A DNA stretch of 35,546 bases from Bacteroidetes bacterium GWA2_40_15 (GCA_001768195.1 MENI01000015.1:1-35546); one strand, 5' to 3'. Shown: positions 1-8,406, counted from the first letter of the stretch. Notes: generated from the letters alone by a model not told the origin. Numbers and translations: made by a program.

Positions 1-132
1 CACCCAAATTTACAATAAATAATTCTCTTATTTGCTACTTATCAAATAGTTATGTTTTCATGGGACTATAAACCGCTCAAAACAGGAAGAATTCAGGAGC
101 GTCTTTTATTTCTGAAAAACAAGAGGGTGTAC

Positions 133-1368
133 TTATTTAGGCAGCCCCTGTTTTTTTAGACTTAGACTGTCAATATTGTAATCTTCAAATATGATAGCTA
201 TTGCAATCTTTGATAAAAATGTAAAAAGCAAAAATCCAAGAGAAAATACCATTACAGCAGTCCTGATTTCAGTCCAGGATGGTGTATATACATAAATCTG
301 TCCTAAAACATCAGGGGTAAATGCAGGTATAATCAATGCGATTCCTTTTTCAACATAAACACTGCCATAAATTAGAACTGCGCCAATATTCAAAGTCAGA
401 AAATTTTTCCGGGTTTTGGGGATCAGGAAAAGAATAAATGCTATACAACCCATAATAATTGATGACCAGCTGTAAGGGACAATTTCTTTGTGATCACCTA
501 TACCGAACAGTAAATATTTCCAATATAAAATATGCTCGGTTCCGGAATAGAACTCCTTAAAAAGTTCAGCAATAGTAAAAAACAGATAAATGAACATTGC
601 ATACACCATAAGTTCGGCAATTGTCCATATAGCTTCATCTTTTATCTCAAATTTAGTGGTTCTTCTAAGTATTTGAAAAAGGATTAAAAGAATTGCCGGA
701 CCTGAACAAAAAGCTGAAGCCAGAAACCTTGGAGCTAACAATGCACTATTCCAGAATATACGACCAGGTAAAGCATTATAAAGAAATGCTGTTGTTGTAT
801 GAATAGCAACAGCCATAGGTATGCTGATCAGAACAAGTGGTAATACAATTGATTTCTTATATTCCTTTTTATAAAAAATACAATATAGTAAATAGGTTAC
901 AACAAATAAGTTAATTAATAAATAGATGATGAGAACGAAAAAGTCCCAGGAGAGCATAGAAGAGGGGAAGTTCATTGTGCCTATCAGTGGCAGCATGTGC
1001 CAGAACCGAAGCGGATTTCCAATATCTACAACGATAAATGAAATACACATAATTACAGCACAAACTGCAAGCAATTCACCGAAAATTACAATTTCTTTGA
1101 TTGGTTTCCAATCATAAATATAAGCCGGGATAACTAACATAACGGCGGCTGCTGCAACTCCTACAAGAAAGGTAAAATTTCCGATATAAAAAGCCCAGGA
1201 TACGGAATCCCGCATGTTAGTTTTAATCAATCCGTAAGTTAACTGCTCTGCATAACCTGCTCCTCCCCAAAGTATTAATAACACCAGGAGAATCAGCCAG
1301 GCAAAATATGTTTTCCTTCCGTGAAAAATTATTCTTATGCTTCCTGTTATAAAACGAATTAAATTCAT
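133..1368 (-). CDS. NrfD/DsrP-like quinone-interacting integral membrane protein
   Basis: A 411-residue, very hydrophobic protein with about ten predicted membrane helices. Family hallmarks include SWAFYIGNFTFLVGVAAAA near residue 56, FIVVDIGNPLRFWHM, AIHTTTAFLYNALPGR and LAPRFLASAFCSGPA. From memory of the family, these match the DsrP branch of the NrfD/PsrC superfamily better than the ActC or ActF branches. Family members bind menaquinone/menaquinol in the membrane and pass electrons to or from a partner ferredoxin. It is the last gene of a three-gene minus-strand operon, 56 nt after the ferredoxin gene. The start is a clear ATG. No terminator is evident, and positions 1-132 hold no gene I can support. 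The specific pathway is unknown because no catalytic subunit is in the window. Confidence 0.85.
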   Translation of the reverse strand: MNLIRFITGSIRIIFHGRKTYFAWLILLVLLILWGGAGYAEQLTYGLIKTNMRDSVSWAFYIGNFTFLVGVAAAAVMLVIPAYIYDWKPIKEIVIFGELLAVCAVIMCISFIVVDIGNPLRFWHMLPLIGTMNFPSSMLSWDFFVLIIYLLINLFVVTYLLYCIFYKKEYKKSIVLPLVLISIPMAVAIHTTTAFLYNALPGRIFWNSALLAPRFLASAFCSGPAILLILFQILRRTTKFEIKDEAIWTIAELMVYAMFIYLFFTIAELFKEFYSGTEHILYWKYLLFGIGDHKEIVPYSWSSIIMGCIAFILFLIPKTRKNFLTLNIGAVLIYGSVYVEKGIALIIPAFTPDVLGQIYVYTPSWTEIRTAVMVFSLGFLLFTFLSKIAIAIIFEDYNIDSLSLKKQGLPK

Positions 1369-1424
1369 ATTTAAATCTGTTAATTTATCCGGATAATTTA
1401 AAAAATGCTTTAAACTTAAGTTTC

Positions 1425-2315
1425 TTAGTTGCCGAAGAAATAATAGAATTTGGGTTGAAAGTTCAATTCCTGTTTCAATACGAGAACTCGCTTGTTTTCC
1501 AATATATATCTGATTTCACTTTCAGGATCTAAAAGATTTCCAAACTTTCTTGCACCAACCGGGCATATTTCAACACATGAAGGGTATTTGCCTTCCCTGG
1601 CTCTTTGGATACAGAAGGTGCATTTTTCCACAACGCCCTTCTTTCTGGGCCTGTTTCCCAGGTAATGCATTTCACTGTTTAATTCTGCTACAGGTACAGT
1701 TGGTTCACCCCAGTTAAAATGTCTTGCATCATATGGGCAGGCTGCCATACAATATCTGCATCCGATGCACCAGTTATAATCAACCACGACAATTCCATCA
1801 GGCTCCTGCCAGGTAGCTTTTACAGGACATACAGTCACACACTGGGGGTTTCTGCATTGCTGACATTGTACCGGAACATAAAAATGTCCTTTTTCCGGGA
1901 CTTTCTCAGGATTGTACTGAGCATTGGAATCTGCAAAATCAATCCCTTTTTCTTTTTCCATCTGAAGAACTTCTATCCACTGAATTTGTGGCTCACGTGA
2001 CTGATTGTTTTCATTTACACAGGCATAAACACATTTTCTGCATCCAACACACTTCGATAAATCAAGTGCATAACCAAACAAAGTTCCTTCTATAGCAGGT
2101 TTGTCAGATACGTGAAATTCTTTGCCATATTTTTCTTTGTATTTGATTTCCAGATTTTTAACTATCTCATTTTTTTCTTCATCTGATAACGTTCTGAAAT
2201 TCTGCTGAAGAAACTCATCAAATGCCTCCATGTCACAACCCGAAAGAGCGAGTGCTGAGAATGTTGCCAAAGAAATATTTTTTATAAACGACCTTCTTGA
2301 CTTTTCTTTTTTCAT
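1425..2315 (-). CDS. Periplasmic four-cluster [4Fe-4S] ferredoxin subunit (DsrO/NrfC-like)
   Basis: A 296-residue iron-sulfur subunit that should carry electrons between the NrfD-like membrane protein and the tetraheme cytochrome. The N-terminus has a twin-arginine-like motif (SRRSFIKN) followed by a hydrophobic stretch and a lipobox-like LSGC, so export by Tat and possibly lipidation are likely. Four cysteine clusters are intact: CVGCRKCVYAC, CQQCRNPQCVTVC, CIGCRYCMAAC, and CTFC paired with CVEIC. Unlike ActB further right, the third cluster keeps its second cysteine, so four [4Fe-4S] clusters are expected. I choose the ATG at 2315; the frame also opens at a TTG at 2333, but the Tat signal begins naturally at 2315. 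It lies in an operon between the tetraheme and NrfD genes. Confidence 0.85.
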   Translation of the reverse strand: MKKEKSRRSFIKNISLATFSALALSGCDMEAFDEFLQQNFRTLSDEEKNEIVKNLEIKYKEKYGKEFHVSDKPAIEGTLFGYALDLSKCVGCRKCVYACVNENNQSREPQIQWIEVLQMEKEKGIDFADSNAQYNPEKVPEKGHFYVPVQCQQCRNPQCVTVCPVKATWQEPDGIVVVDYNWCIGCRYCMAACPYDARHFNWGEPTVPVAELNSEMHYLGNRPRKKGVVEKCTFCIQRAREGKYPSCVEICPVGARKFGNLLDPESEIRYILENKRVLVLKQELNFQPKFYYFFGN

Positions 2316-2342
2316 TTCTGCAATAATATTCAAGTATTGAAA

Positions 2343-2924
2343 TTATTTAATCTCTTCCTGTTTTATCGGTGGAGGATCCGGTGTTAGTTCCCGGAATTTT
2401 GGTGAATGCGGATTATGACAATGTACACAAAGCAGATATTCCTTTTTTCCGTTCCATTCACCTGTTCTCTTTCCATGAACTCCTACTTTCCAGTCTCTGT
2501 ATTTTTCACCATGGCACTGACCACATAGTTTATAAGACTCCTTAAAATCCAGTAATTTTCCACTCGCAAGCCTTAATGAATCTCTGTTATTAAGATCATG
2601 GCAGTCAAGACACCAGCGGTTTTCACTATCATGGTTAAATATTTGTGAAATGTCATCATGCATGTCCACTAATTCCCTTCTGACCGGATTAGATTCCATA
2701 TCTGCATGACATTCAGTACAGGGAAATATACCATCGCTGAAAGGAGGAGCTTCGACTGCATACTCTTCACCCTTTTCACTAGTTATGTTTCCGGTGAGTT
2801 CTGTATAAACTTTATTTGTTTCAATATTGTCTGATCCTTTGTTATTACACCCGGTAAACAGACCAATATTAAGTATAATAAAGATTACAGATATTTGAGT
2901 AATTCTGTAAACTTTCCTCTTCAT
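2343..2924 (-). CDS. Tetraheme c-type cytochrome lipoprotein
   Basis: A 193-residue protein with a type II signal peptide (hydrophobic run, then LFTGC, Cys26) and four CxxCH haem-binding motifs: CTECH, CLDCH, CGQCH and CVHCH. Further histidines (for example in GVHGKR) could be distal ligands. It is the first gene of the operon with the Tat ferredoxin and the DsrP-like protein, a position matching DsrJ in dsrMKJOP. DsrJ normally has three haems, so this is at most an analogue. I choose the ATG at 2924 because it directly precedes the signal peptide; an upstream TTG at 2942 is in frame. The likely role is exchange of electrons between the ferredoxin subunit and a periplasmic or outer-membrane partner. 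Confidence 0.8.
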   Translation of the reverse strand: MKRKVYRITQISVIFIILNIGLFTGCNNKGSDNIETNKVYTELTGNITSEKGEEYAVEAPPFSDGIFPCTECHADMESNPVRRELVDMHDDISQIFNHDSENRWCLDCHDLNNRDSLRLASGKLLDFKESYKLCGQCHGEKYRDWKVGVHGKRTGEWNGKKEYLLCVHCHNPHSPKFRELTPDPPPIKQEEIK

Positions 2925-3240
2925 ATTAAATTTACGTTTCAAATCATAGTTTAAAGCATACCTGAAATTTTCCCTTACCTGGTAAATTAAGGATTATGTC
3001 TCTCGGTGTAAGTTAATATATTTGTTCGGGATTAATCAAGTTCTTAAGAGTACTTTGGTACTGATATATAGCATATAATAACAAATTAAAGAATAATATC
3101 AATCTTAAAACAAAATAACTTAATTCTTTTTACCATGCTGTCCGGGAGAAAAGCCTTAGTGAACCTGCAATATTTGCCTGAAAATAATAAAAAAGGGTGC
3201 CCCTGCGGACACCCTTTAAGCTTCTTATTAATCAACTTTA
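2925..3240. other. Intergenic region between two cytochrome genes
   Basis: This 316-nt gap separates the multiheme cytochrome gene from the three-gene operon. It holds the intrinsic terminator at 3190-3217. The rest is AT-rich and should contain the operon promoter, but I found no exact TAnnTTTG on the minus strand. A short dyad (GATTAATC) is present near 3040. No open frame looks real. Confidence 0.5.
3190..3217 (-). terminator. Intrinsic terminator of the collagen-like multiheme cytochrome gene
   Basis: On the minus strand an AAAGGGTG arm with inner CC pairs with GG and CACCCTTT around a short GCAG-type loop, and a run of Ts follows. It lies 23 nt after the stop codon at 3241, so the multiheme gene is probably transcribed separately from the operon downstream. 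Confidence 0.75.
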
Positions 3241-4497
3241 TCAGATAGCTGCAAGAGTATTTTCAAGAAGTGTTTTCATATACGGTTTATTGTGTACACC
3301 GGCACCTCCACCTCTGTAAACAAGCTGGTAATTCAAAATTGCTCCGAACTGAGCATTCGTAAGAACCATTGCAGGTTTTGCAGTGTTTATGTCCTTCTGT
3401 GCCTGTGTCCAGCTTGAGGTTGAACCCGGATTCTTGTAGTTACCATCCGGATTTGAGTTTGGATCATAAATGCTCAGGTAACCATGATAAGTACCATCGT
3501 CCTCTACCTGGAGGATATCGCCATTGGCCGGACTGATGGCATTAATTTCATCTTCCAGGCTAGTCAAAAGCGTATTGATATCAGTCTTGGCAGATGTGTA
3601 AAGGTCTTTTGCTGAAGTTGTAGATGAGTGGCAGCCAGAAGTAGCACATCCATTAAAGTTTCCGACAGAACTGAATGAATGCCCTCCGGCGAGCCCTGAT
3701 GGAGTAGCCATATGGCACATATCGCAGGACGCTTTGGCTACGTGTTCTGATTGTGTATAAGCTGTTCCTGTGAATTCAATACCTCCTGTGCCAGCTGCCA
3801 TAGCTCCCTGTGCACCATAGTGAACACCTGTTCGGTAACCTAGTGTTGAAAGAGCATAAGTTGCAGTTGGTTCTGAAACCAGTTTTGCATAATCAATTAC
3901 ATTTCCACTGGCGGCTGTAACCGGCCTTGGTTGGTGGCATTTTGCACAAAGATTTCCGGTGGTTTTTGTGAAGTTAATCTCTTTGGCTGCACCCCACATT
4001 GTCATTTTTACTGCTGCAGTTGTAGCGAGAGGAGAAAATTCCGTTCCTGCATAAGTTGTATGAAGTGAGCTGTGACATGTGAAGCAGGATATCGGACCTG
4101 GCAACGCCAGTACACTGGCTTCGGCAATGTAGTCGTTGGTATATTTCCCTGAACCATCAGGTCCTGTAAATGTAGCAGGTGTGCTTTTTGATACAACATT
4201 AAGGAAACCCTTCTGTGAGTGGCATGGAGCACAACTGTTGCTGGTTCCCCTTTCAAAAGCTTCACCGGTTGCATGCAGTGAATGTTCAAATTCAATTGCA
4301 ACAGCCTCAACAGTTGTTTTGTTGTGGCACAGCTTGCAGGTCTCATTAGCATCCACACCATCCTTACCGTTGGTACCGTTTGTTCCGTTTGTTCCGTTTG
4401 TTCCTGCCGGACCTTGGGGACCCATAGGACCTTCACATGCAGTCAGGATGAATCCTGCAATCGTTAAAAGCGATAAAATTTTTAGTAGGTTTTTCAT
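3241..4497 (-). CDS. Multiheme cytochrome c lipoprotein with collagen-like Gly-X-Y segment
   Basis: A 418-residue secreted protein. The signal peptide ends in LTAC (Cys21, lipobox). Residues 23-49 are nine uninterrupted Gly-X-Y triplets (GPM, GPQ, GPA, GTN four times, GKD, GVD), a collagen-like linker. Five CxxCH motifs follow (CKLCH, CAPCH, CFTCH, CAKCH, CDMCH), plus one wider CATSGCH (CX4CH) that could take a sixth haem. This suggests a surface-anchored or periplasmic electron carrier held away from the membrane by a stalk. It has its own terminator and is divergent from a Crp/Fnr gene, with a perfect long palindrome in between. The final partner is not evident from sequence. Sequences of this type are often annotated only as cytochrome c3 family protein. 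Confidence 0.8.
   Translation of the reverse strand: MKNLLKILSLLTIAGFILTACEGPMGPQGPAGTNGTNGTNGTNGKDGVDANETCKLCHNKTTVEAVAIEFEHSLHATGEAFERGTSNSCAPCHSQKGFLNVVSKSTPATFTGPDGSGKYTNDYIAEASVLALPGPISCFTCHSSLHTTYAGTEFSPLATTAAVKMTMWGAAKEINFTKTTGNLCAKCHQPRPVTAASGNVIDYAKLVSEPTATYALSTLGYRTGVHYGAQGAMAAGTGGIEFTGTAYTQSEHVAKASCDMCHMATPSGLAGGHSFSSVGNFNGCATSGCHSSTTSAKDLYTSAKTDINTLLTSLEDEINAISPANGDILQVEDDGTYHGYLSIYDPNSNPDGNYKNPGSTSSWTQAQKDINTAKPAMVLTNAQFGAILNYQLVYRGGGAGVHNKPYMKTLLENTLAAI
4369..4404 (-). repeat. 9-bp tandem repeat encoding (Gly-Thr-Asn)x4
   Basis: Four nearly identical 9-bp units encode four Gly-Thr-Asn triplets within the collagen-like stalk of the multiheme cytochrome. Near-identity at DNA level makes slipped-strand length change possible without a frameshift. 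Confidence 0.85.
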
Positions 4498-4560
4498 ATC
4501 AGGTTTGTTTGGTTAAATTTTCTTAACGCAAGATACAGTATTTATCTGTTATAAATATAA

Positions 4561-4594
4561 CAATAAAAAATGTTTTTTAAAACATTTTTTATTG
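4561..4594. promoter_or_regulatory. Perfect 34-bp AT-rich palindrome in a divergent promoter region
   Basis: Two 16-bp arms match perfectly around a 2-nt centre (TT). It lies 63 nt upstream of the multiheme cytochrome ATG and 105 nt upstream of the Crp/Fnr ATG. On the minus strand a near-match to the -7 element (TATATTTA, 4552-4559) adjoins it. An operator for a dimeric regulator, perhaps the divergent Crp/Fnr protein, is plausible. A bidirectional terminator-like hairpin is the alternative. Confidence 0.5.
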
Positions 4595-4699
4595 ATAGAA
4601 ATTACATACAGACCTGATAAATATCATTTATTATCTTGATATTTGTTACTTGTTTTGCAAATCTGATACTGGGAAAAAACCTGAAAACGTTATAAAATC

Positions 4700-5395
4700 A
4701 TGGCGGGACCGGATATGATAAACAACTGTGAAAAATGCAATGCCGGGTGGAAGAACTTCAAACACCTTACAAAAAATGAACTTGAACAGGTGAATAATAA
4801 CAGGTATGAAGCAACATTTAAACCTGGTGAGGTCATGATAAAGCAGGGATCTCCTGCCTCAAATGCCATGTTTATGGCAACAGGAGTTGCCAAGAGCTAT
4901 ATTGAAGGTTTGAACGGTAAGAATTTTATCCTGAATCTCGAGAAGCCTGGTTGCCTGATCATGGGACCCGGAACATACGTGAATTCACGGCATGATTACT
5001 CAGTTGCAGCTATTACCTCCATCCGGGCCTGTTTTGTGAGCTCGGATTTACTTAAACAGCTTGCCCGCACAAACGGAGCTTTTGCGGAGAGCCTTACCGA
5101 ATATTTCTGTTCAAGATCCGTCAGATCTCATACCCGTATGATCAGCATGGCACAGAAACGAATGCCCGGCAGGCTGGCAGAATTATTGCTGTACCTTGCC
5201 GATGAGATTTTCGGCACCAGTGAATTTGATATGATACTTACAAGGCAGGAGCTGGGTGAAATGACAAGTATGGCAAAGGAATGTGTTGTCAGAATATTAA
5301 AGGAGCTGGAGGACTCCGGCGTGATCTACTCCGATTCATTTAAGGTAAAGATACTCGACAGGGGAAAGCTCTTAAGAATCTCCGAAAAAGGATGA
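4700..5395 (+). CDS. Crp/Fnr family transcriptional regulator (incomplete FNR cysteine set)
   Basis: A 231-residue protein with an N-terminal cyclic-nucleotide-binding-like barrel (about 25-130), a dimer helix, and a C-terminal helix-turn-helix (LTRQELGEMTSMAKECVVR) whose recognition helix keeps the E...R pattern of the family. Cysteines C10 and C13 (NCEKC) and C111 (RACF) occupy FNR-like positions, but a third N-terminal ligand is missing (the next residues are NAGWK). It may hold an altered cluster, haem or no cofactor. It is divergent from the multiheme cytochrome gene and upstream of the ResB-CcsA gene, so control of cytochrome genes is likely. An in-frame ATG at 4715 is an alternative start. 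Confidence 0.85.
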   Translation: MAGPDMINNCEKCNAGWKNFKHLTKNELEQVNNNRYEATFKPGEVMIKQGSPASNAMFMATGVAKSYIEGLNGKNFILNLEKPGCLIMGPGTYVNSRHDYSVAAITSIRACFVSSDLLKQLARTNGAFAESLTEYFCSRSVRSHTRMISMAQKRMPGRLAELLLYLADEIFGTSEFDMILTRQELGEMTSMAKECVVRILKELEDSGVIYSDSFKVKILDRGKLLRISEKG

Positions 5396-5484
5396 AACAG
5401 AATACTTTTCTGAACATTTTTCATTCGGCCTTTATAATTAAACAGATCATTGCAATGGTTTACATAATATATTATTAATAAAAT

Positions 5485-5492
5485 TATATTTG
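5485..5492 (+). promoter_or_regulatory. Bacteroidota -7 promoter element for the ResB-CcsA gene
   Basis: TATATTTG is an exact match to TAnnTTTG, 80 nt upstream of the ATG at 5573. The -33 region is weak. The predicted leader contains the GGAACCC repeat tract. Confidence 0.45.
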
Positions 5493-5497
5493 CGACC

Positions 5498-5532
5498 GGT
5501 TCGGGTGACGCGGAACCCGGAACCCGGAACCC
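5498..5532 (+). repeat. GGAACCC heptamer repeat tract with complementary flank
   Basis: Three perfect head-to-tail GGAACCC units occupy 5512-5532. GGTTCGGGT at 5498-5506 is nearly complementary to them and could form a hairpin in the leader of the ResB-CcsA gene. The 7-nt period resembles the heptamer tract at 33734-33813. Confidence 0.7.
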
Positions 5533-5572
5533 TGTACTATACATTAATATATATCTTTAAAAAAGCCTGTTT

Positions 5573-8344
5573 ATGATTATGAAGTTTATTAAATACCTCT
5601 TCTCCCCGTCAATGATGGGAATCCTGTTTATAGTGTTTGCCATGTCTATGGCAGTTGCAACTTTCCTGGAGAATGATTTCGGATCTGCAGCCACATATAA
5701 TATGGTATATGATACAAGATGGTTTGAACTGATACTTCTTCTTCTATCGGTCAATCTCATCGGGCGGCTCATTATAATGAAGCTTTTCAAAAAGCAAAAA
5801 CTTCCGGTAGCATTATTTCACCTGGCATTCATACTTATGATTACAGGAGCAGGTATCACCAGGTATTTCGGATGGGAAGGAACGATGCATATAAGAGAGG
5901 GAAATACTCAGAATGAATGTTTCTCATCAGAAAAGCATATCGGGTATACCATAAAAGACAATTCCGGGAAAGTTATTGCATCCCGCTCAAAAAAATATAC
6001 CCTTACTTCCGTTTCAGCAGATAACTACAATCAGGAGATAAGTATTAATGATAAGGATTACCAACTGGAACTCTCAAAGATCATTCCAAATGCTGCAAGA
6101 GAAACCGTTCCGGGAGGTACATTTAAAGCTGTGGCCGTAAATCCGAGAGAAAGGGAGACCGGTCAGAAGGCTTTCATTTTCAATATATACAGTGGTAATG
6201 AGTCCGAAACTGTTTATCTGTGGGCAAGGGATGATGCTGAATTTACTGAGGGTTCTTGTGTTATAGACGGGCATAATGTCAGTATAAGATATGGCTCGGA
6301 CGTAATTAAACTTCCTTTCAGTATAAAACTTAATGATTTTATACTGGAAAGATATCCCGGTTCAAGCAGCCCTTCAGGCTATAAAAGCGATGTTGTTCTT
6401 ATTGATAAGGATGAAAATGTAGAAAAGCCATTCCTCATATTTATGAATAATATCCTGAAATACAGAGGATATCGTTTTTATCAGTCTTCATACGACCATG
6501 ATGAAAAGGGTACAATCCTGTCTGTGAATCACGACACTGCAGGAATGTTGGTAACATATACCGGTTATGCTCTTCTGATTTTATTCATCATAATAGCACT
6601 TATCAGCAGAAGCTCTGTTTTCCATAATGTTAATTCAGGATACTGGAATTCTGTTTTAAGGAAATCGGTCCCCCTGATATTAGTGGTATTTCTGACCGGG
6701 TTACAGGATGCCGGGGCACAGAAACTGGTACCTGACAAAAGAGCTGCCGAAGAGCTCGGCAAGGTGCTGGTACAGGATCAGAAGGGAAGGACCAAACCTC
6801 TCTTCACCCTTAGCAATGACATTCTTCGCAAAGTGACCAGGGAGAATAAGTTCGAAGGAATGACCTCGATGCAGGTATTTATGGGCGTGTATCTCGATTT
6901 CAATAACTGGAAGGATGTTCCTCTTATCAGGATCTCAAATGATGATTTAAAAAGAAGACTTGGGGTAAGTGGTAATTATGCTAAATTCTCCGATATTGTA
7001 GATTTGCAGGATGGTTCATACAAGATCTCTGAAGATGTCAATAATGCCTATGCAAAGGCTCCGGGTGACAGGACCAGGCTTGACAAGGAGATGATGAAGG
7101 TGGATGAGAGAGTGAACATTGTATTTATGATCTACAAAGGTGATTTTCTCAGGCTGTTTCCACTTAAGGATGGAACTCATGACTGGGTTTCTCCTGAAGC
7201 CGCTCTTGTTAAGGCTGTAAATGGAGACGATTCTACATATCTTAAAGGTATAATGCCAATTCTTTCGGAAGCTGTACATAATAATAATATAGCGGCAGTG
7301 CGTCAGGTTGCCCGGTCTGTCAGAGATTATCAATCGAGGTTTACCAGTTATGAACTACCGTCAGGGACAAAAACCAATATTGAACTCCTGTATTATAAAA
7401 TGAATGTCTTTGAGAAACTCTTCCCTTTTTATGCAACTGTAGGTCTGGTAATGCTGATCGGGCTAATTACAATGGTGATCCGTGGCAGAAAAGAAACATC
7501 ATGGTTAGTAAGAGGGCTGGGCTGGGTGCTTTTTGCAGGATTTCTTTTCCATACGACAGGGCTGGGACTTAGATGGTATATATCGGGGCATTCACCCATG
7601 AGCAATGGTTACGAATCGATGATCTTCATCTCCTGGGTTACGTTGCTGGCAGGATTTATATTCAGCCGTAAATCGGCTTTTGCCCTTTCAGCTACTGCAG
7701 TTCTTGCTTCAATGACCCTGATGGTGGCACACCTGAGCTTCATGGATCCTGAAATCACCAACCTTGTACCGGTTCTTAAATCCTACTGGCTGACTCTCCA
7801 TGTATCTGTAATAACCGGCAGCTACGGATTCCTTGGTCTGGGTGCAATTCTCGGTCTTATTACAATGGTACTTCTCACATTGTCGAACGACAAAAACCGT
7901 GAGAGGATCTCCAACACTATTGATGAGCTTACTGTCATAAACTATAAATCACTTACCCTGGGTCTCTACTTCCTTACTATCGGCACATTCCTTGGTGCTG
8001 TATGGGCCAACGAATCATGGGGTCGTTACTGGGGATGGGATCCGAAAGAGACATGGTCGCTGATCACAATTATAATATACAGCATAGTTGTCCACAGCAG
8101 GAACATACCCGGTATGAAGGATATCTTCACTTTTAACCTGATCTCGCTGTTTGCCTTCTCTTCAGTGTTGATGACCTATTTTGGTGTAAACTACTATTTA
8201 TCAGGCCTTCATTCGTACGCTGCCGGTGATCCTGTGCCGGTTCCCTCATTTGTTTATATTACTGTAATAATTCTGACAATAGTCTCATTCGTTGCATACC
8301 TGAAATATACAACTTGGAACAAGGTTGCTCGTATAGAAAAATAG
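5573..8344 (+). CDS. ccsA: ResB-CcsA fusion, cytochrome c biogenesis (System II haem ligation)
   Basis: A 923-residue membrane protein that delivers haem and attaches it to apocytochromes c on the periplasmic side. The N-terminal third (about 1-350) has membrane segments and a periplasmic domain of ResB/Ccs1 type. A long soluble region follows (about 375-600). The C-terminal third is CcsA, with many helices and the haem-handling tryptophan-rich motif at W816, W820, W822 and D823 (WGRYWGWDPKE). Such fusions are usual in Bacteroidota and Epsilonproteobacteria. It explains how the many CxxCH proteins of this window are matured. It starts at ATG (MIMKF) after an AT-rich leader, and ends shortly before the promoter of the next Crp/Fnr gene. 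Confidence 0.9.
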   Translation: MIMKFIKYLFSPSMMGILFIVFAMSMAVATFLENDFGSAATYNMVYDTRWFELILLLLSVNLIGRLIIMKLFKKQKLPVALFHLAFILMITGAGITRYFGWEGTMHIREGNTQNECFSSEKHIGYTIKDNSGKVIASRSKKYTLTSVSADNYNQEISINDKDYQLELSKIIPNAARETVPGGTFKAVAVNPRERETGQKAFIFNIYSGNESETVYLWARDDAEFTEGSCVIDGHNVSIRYGSDVIKLPFSIKLNDFILERYPGSSSPSGYKSDVVLIDKDENVEKPFLIFMNNILKYRGYRFYQSSYDHDEKGTILSVNHDTAGMLVTYTGYALLILFIIIALISRSSVFHNVNSGYWNSVLRKSVPLILVVFLTGLQDAGAQKLVPDKRAAEELGKVLVQDQKGRTKPLFTLSNDILRKVTRENKFEGMTSMQVFMGVYLDFNNWKDVPLIRISNDDLKRRLGVSGNYAKFSDIVDLQDGSYKISEDVNNAYAKAPGDRTRLDKEMMKVDERVNIVFMIYKGDFLRLFPLKDGTHDWVSPEAALVKAVNGDDSTYLKGIMPILSEAVHNNNIAAVRQVARSVRDYQSRFTSYELPSGTKTNIELLYYKMNVFEKLFPFYATVGLVMLIGLITMVIRGRKETSWLVRGLGWVLFAGFLFHTTGLGLRWYISGHSPMSNGYESMIFISWVTLLAGFIFSRKSAFALSATAVLASMTLMVAHLSFMDPEITNLVPVLKSYWLTLHVSVITGSYGFLGLGAILGLITMVLLTLSNDKNRERISNTIDELTVINYKSLTLGLYFLTIGTFLGAVWANESWGRYWGWDPKETWSLITIIIYSIVVHSRNIPGMKDIFTFNLISLFAFSSVLMTYFGVNYYLSGLHSYAAGDPVPVPSFVYITVIILTIVSFVAYLKYTTWNKVARIEK

Positions 8345-8375
8345 AAAGTAGCAGAATAATACTTAACAATAATAG

Positions 8376-8383
8376 TATCTTTG
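8376..8383 (+). promoter_or_regulatory. Bacteroidota -7 element for the FNR-like gene
   Basis: TATCTTTG matches TAnnTTTG exactly and lies 24 nt before the ATG at 8407, implying a short leader. No convincing -33 TTG is seen at the usual spacing. Confidence 0.45.
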
Positions 8384-8406
8384 TTCTTTCTATTAAAAAT
8401 AAACAT

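Noticed and set aside
1-132. Short open frame at the left edge on the plus strand (about 19-159), whose translation loosely recalls ferredoxin C-termini
   Set aside because: It is under 50 codons, overlaps the end of the NrfD-like gene on the other strand, and has no start context or domain; probably coincidence.
3010-3022. Plus-strand TATATTTG promoter-like element in the gap between the cytochrome genes
   Set aside because: No plus-strand gene follows it; probably a chance match in AT-rich DNA.
4369-4404. Tandem 9-bp units as a CRISPR-like array
   Set aside because: The units are coding, without spacers, and give the Gly-X-Y stalk.
4008-4516. Long frames overlapping the multiheme cytochrome (142 aa minus, 126 aa plus)
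   Set aside because: They are shadows of the repeat-containing, well-supported cytochrome frame; no plausible signal, domain or ribosome site.
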